Below, piece after piece: positions 8,278 through 12,370 of a stretch of 12,370 nucleotides of DNA. The position numbers were made by a program, and so were the translations under genes. The notes below the pieces were generated by a model. That model ran no database searches. It was not told where the DNA came from and saw only the letters and a list, made by a program, of their open reading frames with translations. Within the stretch, counting starts at the first letter, position 1, and the number at the start of each line of letters is the position of its first letter. Origin of the DNA: Candidatus Njordarchaeum guaymasense (GTDB lineage Archaea > Asgardarchaeota > Njordarchaeia > Njordarchaeales > Njordarchaeaceae); NCBI GenBank assembly GCA_030587605.1, contig JAUQYT010000126.1, positions 1-12,370 of the forward strand. Direction: 5' to 3'.

Positions 8278-9240
8278 TCAACCAACAACGGTGATTGCAG
8301 CTTCGAAGGGGATTGTTTGGGCATAGGGTTTTGTTGTTCCGTCGTGTTCGTGAAAGACCCCATAGAAGGTCAGGAAGACCATGCATGTTGTTTCTGGATA
8401 CGTCAGTTTTTGAGGGGAATTGCCAGAAAGACTCTTGGGATTTGACCATATGTAGACAATGTGGTCGGTCTGATTCACAGCCAGAAACTGAGTGAGATCT
8501 GTTGTGTCGGTCGGCTCAAGATACCAGCATATCTGACTTGAGGGTGAATCATTTGGCACTGTAACGAAGCTTGAAAACCTGTTTACTGTGATATTCCTAT
8601 TGTCGACATTCATGACTGTTATGTTCCAGGCGCAATACCCAAAGCCCTTTTGGATACTCCACCCGGAATGCCACGGGTCATTCGGGTCTAGGGTCCCGTT
8701 AGTAAGTGTTTTTCGGTACCAGAAGGCGTCGAATTGTAGCATCAGGGGGCCTATATACAGTCTCGAAGGATCGTATCTTGGTTGATTTGGCGGTCCGAAG
8801 TAGAGGGTGGATATATATTCGGTGGCTTTCACTCCGCGTTCAGTCGTGACAGATATGTTCGCCCTTGGTTCGAAGGGAATTCGAAGAGAAGTAATGTCAA
8901 TAGATTCGCCGGGAGCTATGTGAGTTGAAGGGTCGCATATGAGACTCGTCATTGTGGTGTTGATCAGATATATTGCTCTAATCCTCGCTTCAATGGTGCC
9001 TGTGTTGATGACTGTGATCTTGTATACATACGTCATTGTAGGGTCCAGTTCCACAGATGATAGCACTATCTTCTCTTGCAGACGCTCATGCATGATTCTC
9101 ATCTGATCTCCTACGGCAAGATTGTAATCGAAGAAAGCGATGAATATCCCTATCAGCATGGAAAAGATCAGAAGAAGAAACAGCAGGGACGCATAGATGG
9201 TTGCTATCCCTTTTCTTGTTTCAATGAGCTTCTGCCTCAA
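8278..9240 (-). CDS. Large pilin-like surface protein, core only (no Ig/PKD extension)
   Basis: This 320-residue protein is the shortest of three tandem paralogues and effectively defines their shared core. The class III signal is TRKG|IATIY (cleavage after G11), followed by a hydrophobic helix to ~38. An archaellin/pilin-like beta region ends with SVTTERG (129-136). A second region contains LYIGPLMLQFDAFWYR (161-176), NVDNRNITVN (211-220), WYLEP (239-243) and FHEHDGTTKPYAQTIPFEAA (296-315), then stops almost at once. Repeated N-x-T sequons suggest N-glycosylation outside the cell. Translation probably starts at a TTG at 9240, preceded by GAGGGAAGGG; no ATG is suitably placed. It starts 13 bases after the short pilin gene. 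Function of the second region is unknown to me; a minor pilin or initiation subunit is a reasonable guess. Confidence 0.84.
   Translation of the reverse strand: MRQKLIETRKGIATIYASLLFLLLIFSMLIGIFIAFFDYNLAVGDQMRIMHERLQEKIVLSSVELDPTMTYVYKITVINTGTIEARIRAIYLINTTMTSLICDPSTHIAPGESIDITSLRIPFEPRANISVTTERGVKATEYISTLYFGPPNQPRYDPSRLYIGPLMLQFDAFWYRKTLTNGTLDPNDPWHSGWSIQKGFGYCAWNITVMNVDNRNITVNRFSSFVTVPNDSPSSQICWYLEPTDTTDLTQFLAVNQTDHIVYIWSNPKSLSGNSPQKLTYPETTCMVFLTFYGVFHEHDGTTKPYAQTIPFEAAITVVG
8322..8355. repeat. 34-base identity between two large pilin genes, copy B
   Basis: This is the partner of 7323-7356, offset 999 bases, in the core-only paralogue. The third paralogue (4910-6490) has diverged at this motif (FIEANGTEPFGQ). 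Confidence 0.85.
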
Positions 9241-9253
9241 GCCCTTCCCTCAA

Positions 9254-9697
9254 CTAGGCAACTGTTTGATATGTGTCGCCAATCCCTCTTGTTGTGTAGA
9301 CTCCGACTGAGTATGTTTCTTCTTTCATGGGGATGAAACCCAGATCTGGGATGGTTACAGCAATCAGATCTCCTTGGGCTACAGAATGCGGGTCTGCATC
9401 AAACTCAGTCCTGTCGTAAATGTGTAGCGGGCCGTCAGACGCGGAGATGAAAATATCATCTATGATAATTGCGGTTTTGCCTATGTTCCTGACGTATATG
9501 GTGCAAGCAGTATTCCCGCTTCTCAGATTCACTTCCTCTATCACGATTCGTTCAACTGCTATTAGGCTTGAGGTTGCCCAGAAGGATTGAGTCTGCGCTG
9601 TCAATCCCGTCGTCCAGATGAAAACTGGGATGAAAAGTACGGTAACTATTGCCAGTATCACTAGGCTAGCAAAGATGGGAGAAAGAGCTTTGCGCAT
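9254..9697 (-). CDS. Short archaeal type IV pilin-like protein
   Basis: From the ATG at 9697 this is 147 residues. The first residues MRKA|LSPIFASL match the archaeal class III signal, with predicted cleavage after A4. A hydrophobic helix (~5-30) follows, as expected for insertion in the membrane and packing in a pilus core. The head (~45-147) has the beta-strand pattern of archaeal pilins, including VRNIGKTAIIIDDIFI and ending VGVYTTRGIGDTYQTVA. That TTRG motif resembles the VTTERG of the three large paralogues next door, suggesting a common head fold. The frame opens five codons earlier at a TTG (9712), but the ATG gives the typical very short leader. No strong ribosome binding site is visible at either. 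It is probably co-transcribed with the pilin gene before it. A minor pilin is my preferred role. Confidence 0.83.
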   Translation of the reverse strand: MRKALSPIFASLVILAIVTVLFIPVFIWTTGLTAQTQSFWATSSLIAVERIVIEEVNLRSGNTACTIYVRNIGKTAIIIDDIFISASDGPLHIYDRTEFDADPHSVAQGDLIAVTIPDLGFIPMKEETYSVGVYTTRGIGDTYQTVA

Positions 9698-9751
9698 GTT
9701 ACTTGGTTTCAAGTTCTTGCACCGTAGTTAGGCTTCTTATTCAGATAGAGC

Positions 9752-10195
9752 CTATCCTCTGAACGATGGAGATACGAACTGACCTCCTTGTTTGCTCACG
9801 AGTGCAGCGGTGTAAGTATCGCCGGCAATCAGCCCTGTTGGCGTGGATACGACTGCGGTAAGTGTTCCAGCAGAGGGAAGTGTTACACTGACTGTATTGT
9901 CGATGTCAATCTGGTTGCCGGATGCATCACGCACGATGACGGCGTCAATAAGGACATCACCACCGCCGGTACTCTTTGCCCATACAGTGAGCGTTGTCCC
10001 ATCCCACTCAACTGATTCCACAGCAACTTTCTCTTGCCCCGTTGTTCCTCCACCCATCATTGTTGCGAGGTATCCGGACGTGAACATGTACACTATGATG
10101 CCTGCAATAACGGATATGGCTACGAGTATCAGAACAGCGAAGATTGGCGAAAGACCGCGCTTGTCCCTTCCTATTCTGGTGATCCTTCCTCTCAC
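9752..10195 (-). CDS. Archaeal type IV pilin, probable major subunit
   Basis: This 147-residue protein starts at a GTG at 10195. Its class III signal is RDKRG|LSPIF (cleavage after G14), followed by a hydrophobic helix to ~42 ending in MFTSGYL. The LSPIFAVLILVAIS stretch is characteristic of the archaeal pilin N-terminal (DUF1628-like) family. The head is a small beta-rich domain, rich in T, V, G and D, with no cysteine. Expression signals are the strongest in the window: GGAGGTGA ends four bases before the GTG, and a TATA box sits about 50 bases upstream. Such signals fit a subunit needed in many copies. It follows the Ig-repeat surface protein by 48 bases and precedes the second pilin. The assignment as major rather than minor pilin is inferred from these signals and from its compact size. 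Confidence 0.88.
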   Translation of the reverse strand: MRGRITRIGRDKRGLSPIFAVLILVAISVIAGIIVYMFTSGYLATMMGGGTTGQEKVAVESVEWDGTTLTVWAKSTGGGDVLIDAVIVRDASGNQIDIDNTVSVTLPSAGTLTAVVSTPTGLIAGDTYTAALVSKQGGQFVSPSFRG

Positions 10196-10199
10196 TTTT

Positions 10200-10207
10200 T
10201 CACCTCC
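10200..10207 (-). promoter_or_regulatory. Strong Shine-Dalgarno site of the pilin gene
   Basis: GGAGGTGA on the minus strand matches the 16S rRNA anti-Shine-Dalgarno over eight bases and ends four bases before the GTG at 10195. It decides this non-ATG start and predicts high translation. Confidence 0.8.
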
Positions 10208-10242
10208 ACCGACTTTTTTCAGAGGTTCATTGAGAAGGTTCG

Positions 10243-10250
10243 CTTATAAA
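10243..10250 (-). promoter_or_regulatory. TATA box for the pilin gene, overlapping the upstream stop codon
   Basis: The minus strand reads CACACTTTATAAGCG, with TTTATAAG as the TATA box. It overlaps the TAA stop (10246-10244) of the Ig-repeat gene. With ~26 bases spacing the transcript would start near 10220, giving a leader of about 25 bases that includes the ribosome binding site. Confidence 0.6.
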
Positions 10251-12286
10251 GTGTGAGACCTTCTTGGATTTAGCAGCTTTTTCTTGCGTGACCGCATCAC
10301 TGCAAATATCGTTGCCGCGGATACCACAGGGGCTAGCAGAACGGCTAAAAGCAGTAGCCATCCGTGCTTAAGCATCCAGAAAGCAGTTGGGGAGAGTACT
10401 ATGTTCTCTCTCTTCTTCTGGCCGGCTTCGACACTTATACGTATCACTGACTTGTCAAAACCTTGCTTCTCCACCGAGAATTCATAAGACCCATCTGCGA
10501 GATTCCTGAATTCGACGATACCCTCGCCATTTGTTTCCGCATTCAGAGGAAGCTGGCCGCTAGGCTGGAAGGTTGACAGAACGGTTGCGCCAACGATGGG
10601 GTTTCCGTCTGAACTCCCAACTTGGATAAGGATGTTCCCCCCGCTGCTAACTGTGACCTTCACCTCAGCTTCCCCGCGAACGTAACCCCTCTTTGAGGCA
10701 ACGGCTGTGATATTGCATACCATCTGGTCATCCACGGTGGGGGCCGCGTAGACTGTTGAATAGTACCCGTTTTTCTCGTCTATCACAGGCGAAAATTCCC
10801 CGCCTCCGTCAGAGGTGAGCTCGATTGTTGCGCCTGGGATAGGAGGGGCAGGCTCAAGCGAATCACGAGCAACATAGACTCTGATCGTCGCCTCCCGCCC
10901 AGAGCCAACGGAATCAGGATAAGCGCTGACAGATACCGTCAGTAGTGGGTCGATTGCATAGGTTGCCATAGACACTTTCCCCGAAGTGTAGCCTGAGGCT
11001 ACAGCTGTTATCGTCGTGGAGCCAGTCTTATATCCCGAATGAAACTTCGTCACCGTGTGTGTACCACCAAAGACAATACATGCGGTCTGGTTTACGTTCC
11101 CAATGTCAGTGTTGGATGAAGACAGTATCACAATGGCGTCTCCAATCGGATCTCTCGCGGGGCTTCCGGCCGAATCCTGTAGCTGTATTATGATCGACTC
11201 ATACGCCAGTCCATCAGCTGGAACTGCGGGCGGCGCGGCGTATATGGCGATTCTGGATGGTATTGGTCCATAGGTGGTCATCACAGCCTGTCCAGATGTG
11301 TATCCGGGTGCGATTGCTGTTATCTCGGTGCTTCCAGCCTTGTATGTGGTATAGAATTTTGTGACAGCGTATGTTCTGTTTGATCGTATGGTGACCGAGG
11401 AATCAACTGTGCCCACCGAGATATCAGAAGAGGCCAAAGTGACCCGTGTTTCGTTAGGTGCTTTTGCTATCTTGCCTTGGGAATCTTCTAGCTGAACGTA
11501 GATTGACTCAAAGGAGATGCCTTCAGCAGAAACCCTTGGAGGACCGCTGTAGACCTTCAGCTTGGATGGCGCTCCTCCAATCCCAGAGGTTCTCACCGTG
11601 GCTTGTCCAGATGTGTATCCGGGTGCGATTGCTGTTATCTCGGTGCTTCCAGCCTTGTATGTGGTATAGAATTTTGTGACAGCGTATGTTCTACCCGATC
11701 TTATAATAACCGAAGTATTTACAGTGCCGACAGTGATATCAGAGGAAGCCAAAGTGACTTCGACATCTCCAATGGGGGCGCGAGCTGGTTTTCCAGATGG
11801 GTCTTGTAGCTGTATTATGATCGACTCATACGCCAGTCCATCAGCTGGAACTGCGGGCGGCGCGGCGTATATGGCGATTCTAGATGGTATTGGTCCATAG
11901 GTGGTCATCACAGCCTGTCCAGATGTGTATCCGGAAGCGATTGCAGTGATCGTCGTAGAACCAGCCGTGTATGTAGAAAAGAACCTTGCCACGGCGTAGG
12001 TTTCACCTGACCTTATGGTGACCATTGGGTCTATAGAGCCTACGTCTGTTAGAGACGACGACAAACTGACGGTAACGTCCTCTGAAGCTCTTACAGGCCT
12101 GCCTCTAGAATCCCGTAACTGCACAGAAATGGCATTATAAACGCCACTGTCAGCGAGGACTCGAGAAGGCCCCAGAAAAACTTGAAGTCTATGGAGCTCT
12201 GATGCGGATACATCAGATTCAGAGACGGTTGAACAGATAAGCAAGAGGAAGACTGTTAACACAATATGTGGTTTTCCGACTCTCAT
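10244..12286 (-). CDS. Membrane-anchored surface protein with four Ig-like repeats
   Basis: From the ATG at 12286 the protein has 680 residues. It opens with a Sec-type signal peptide: MRVGKP, then a hydrophobic core HIVLTVFLLLICSTV. Four related ~105-residue Ig-like (Big_1/invasin-type) repeats follow at about 31-133, 134-239, 240-342 and 343-446, each with a [V/I]QL.D..G..... strand and an A(I/P)..GYTSG ending. A fifth, diverged Ig-like domain spans ~447-549. A carboxypeptidase-regulatory-like domain (~550-632) contains DGNPIVGATVLST and LADGSYEFSVEKQGF. A single membrane helix (~641-663) and the basic tail RSRKKK anchor the C-terminus, leaving the bulk outside. The frame extends to an ATG at 12304, but the TATA box at 12328-12321 would place transcription start near 12299, after that codon. 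Next to pilin genes, it is probably a co-expressed adhesin or cell-surface anchor; binding partner unknown. Confidence 0.86.
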   Translation of the reverse strand: MRVGKPHIVLTVFLLLICSTVSESDVSASELHRLQVFLGPSRVLADSGVYNAISVQLRDSRGRPVRASEDVTVSLSSSLTDVGSIDPMVTIRSGETYAVARFFSTYTAGSTTITAIASGYTSGQAVMTTYGPIPSRIAIYAAPPAVPADGLAYESIIIQLQDPSGKPARAPIGDVEVTLASSDITVGTVNTSVIIRSGRTYAVTKFYTTYKAGSTEITAIAPGYTSGQATVRTSGIGGAPSKLKVYSGPPRVSAEGISFESIYVQLEDSQGKIAKAPNETRVTLASSDISVGTVDSSVTIRSNRTYAVTKFYTTYKAGSTEITAIAPGYTSGQAVMTTYGPIPSRIAIYAAPPAVPADGLAYESIIIQLQDSAGSPARDPIGDAIVILSSSNTDIGNVNQTACIVFGGTHTVTKFHSGYKTGSTTITAVASGYTSGKVSMATYAIDPLLTVSVSAYPDSVGSGREATIRVYVARDSLEPAPPIPGATIELTSDGGGEFSPVIDEKNGYYSTVYAAPTVDDQMVCNITAVASKRGYVRGEAEVKVTVSSGGNILIQVGSSDGNPIVGATVLSTFQPSGQLPLNAETNGEGIVEFRNLADGSYEFSVEKQGFDKSVIRISVEAGQKKRENIVLSPTAFWMLKHGWLLLLAVLLAPVVSAATIFAVMRSRKKKLLNPRRSHTL
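11178..11307. repeat. 130-base intragenic direct repeat, copy A
   Basis: This block matches 11805-11934 with a single difference (g at 11255 against a at 11882). It codes the junction of Ig-like repeats 3 and 4, including YGPIPSRIAIYAAPPAVPAD. The one difference is synonymous (TCC/TCT, Ser). Confidence 0.93.
11289..11377. repeat. 89-base exact direct repeat, copy A
   Basis: It is identical base for base to 11604-11692, offset 315 bases (105 codons, one Ig-like unit). It codes the end of repeat 3, RTYAVTKFYTTYKAGSTE and following. Its left end overlaps the 130-base repeat. Confidence 0.93.
11604..11692. repeat. 89-base exact direct repeat, copy B
   Basis: This is the identical partner of 11289-11377, coding the end of Ig-like repeat 2. 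Confidence 0.93.
11805..11934. repeat. 130-base intragenic direct repeat, copy B
   Basis: This is the partner of 11178-11307 at an offset of 627 bases (209 codons, two Ig-like units). It codes the junction of repeats 1 and 2. Confidence 0.93.
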
Positions 12287-12320
12287 GTGGCAGATACCAT
12301 TCATTCATAGGCAAGGAACA

Positions 12321-12328
12321 CATATATA
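12321..12328 (-). promoter_or_regulatory. Candidate TATA box at the head of the cluster
   Basis: TATATATG on the minus strand lies upstream of the Ig-repeat gene. The usual ~26-base spacing gives a start near 12299 and a ~12-base leader to the ATG at 12286. No clear BRE is seen. The rest of 12305-12370 contains no gene that I can support. Confidence 0.5.
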
Positions 12329-12370
12329 GTCAGAATATCCTTTGATTGAGGAAGCAGTCAACGCCAACTA

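Noticed and set aside
9698..9751. Possible promoter or terminator between the two short pilins
   Set aside because: No TATA-like box and no T-run or convincing hairpin was found in the gap.
1265..10195. Archaellum (archaeal flagellum) operon
   Set aside because: The ATPase and platform genes fit superficially, but there are no FlaF, FlaG, FlaH or FlaC/D/E-type genes, and the subunits include large Ig/PKD-bearing proteins.
9843..10256. Open plus-strand frame of 137 codons across the pilin gene
   Set aside because: It is antisense to a clearly recognisable pilin and its promoter region; the frame is a by-product of the pilin's codon use.
11178..11934. Repeats considered as a CRISPR array or insertion sequence
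   Set aside because: The repeats are long, in frame, few, and encode Ig-like domain segments; there are no regular spacers, inverted ends or transposase.

Overview
The window reads as a single-direction archaeal gene cluster on the minus strand, so gene order below runs right to left. The archaeal signs are five proteins with class III (prepilin peptidase / PibD-FlaK type) signal sequences, a FlaI/TadA-like ATPase paired with FlaJ/TadC-like membrane proteins, TATA-box-like promoters, and a multi-zinc-ribbon protein resembling the TackOD1 family of Thaumarchaeota and Bathyarchaeota. My best guess at the host is a TACK archaeon, possibly Bathyarchaeia. That is inference; no rRNA or other phylogenetic marker is present.

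Layout from right to left: (1) 12286-10244, a Sec-exported, C-terminally anchored surface protein with four ~105-residue Ig-like repeats, a further Ig-like domain and a carboxypeptidase-regulatory-like domain. (2) 10195-9752, a short archaeal type IV pilin with its own TATA box and an almost perfect Shine-Dalgarno sequence, probably the major pilin. (3) 9697-9254, a second short pilin. (4-6) 9240-8278, 8265-6493 and 6490-4910, three large paralogous pilin-like proteins. They share a class III signal and a ~320-residue core but end differently: no extension, one Ig-like plus two PKD domains, and two Ig-like domains. (7) 4849-3263, the assembly ATPase. (8-9) 3246-2098 and 2101-1265, two T2SSF platform proteins overlapping by ATGA. 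(10) 1231 to the left edge, the zinc-ribbon protein, cut by the window.

Together these look like a type IV pilus or pilus-like surface display system. The ATPase would drive assembly through the two-subunit platform, the short pilins would form the fibre or pseudopilus, and the large modular pilins plus the anchored Ig-repeat protein would supply adhesive or structural surface parts. No archaellum-specific genes (FlaF, FlaG, FlaH types) and no prepilin peptidase lie in the window, so an archaellum is unlikely and processing must rely on a peptidase encoded elsewhere.

Coding is dense: all gaps between genes are below about 70 bases. I see no RNA genes, insertion sequences, CRISPR arrays or convincing terminators. 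The most notable points are the large composite pilins with different C-terminal modules, the near-identical DNA blocks inside the Ig-repeat gene, and the coupling of a TackOD1-like protein to a pilus operon.
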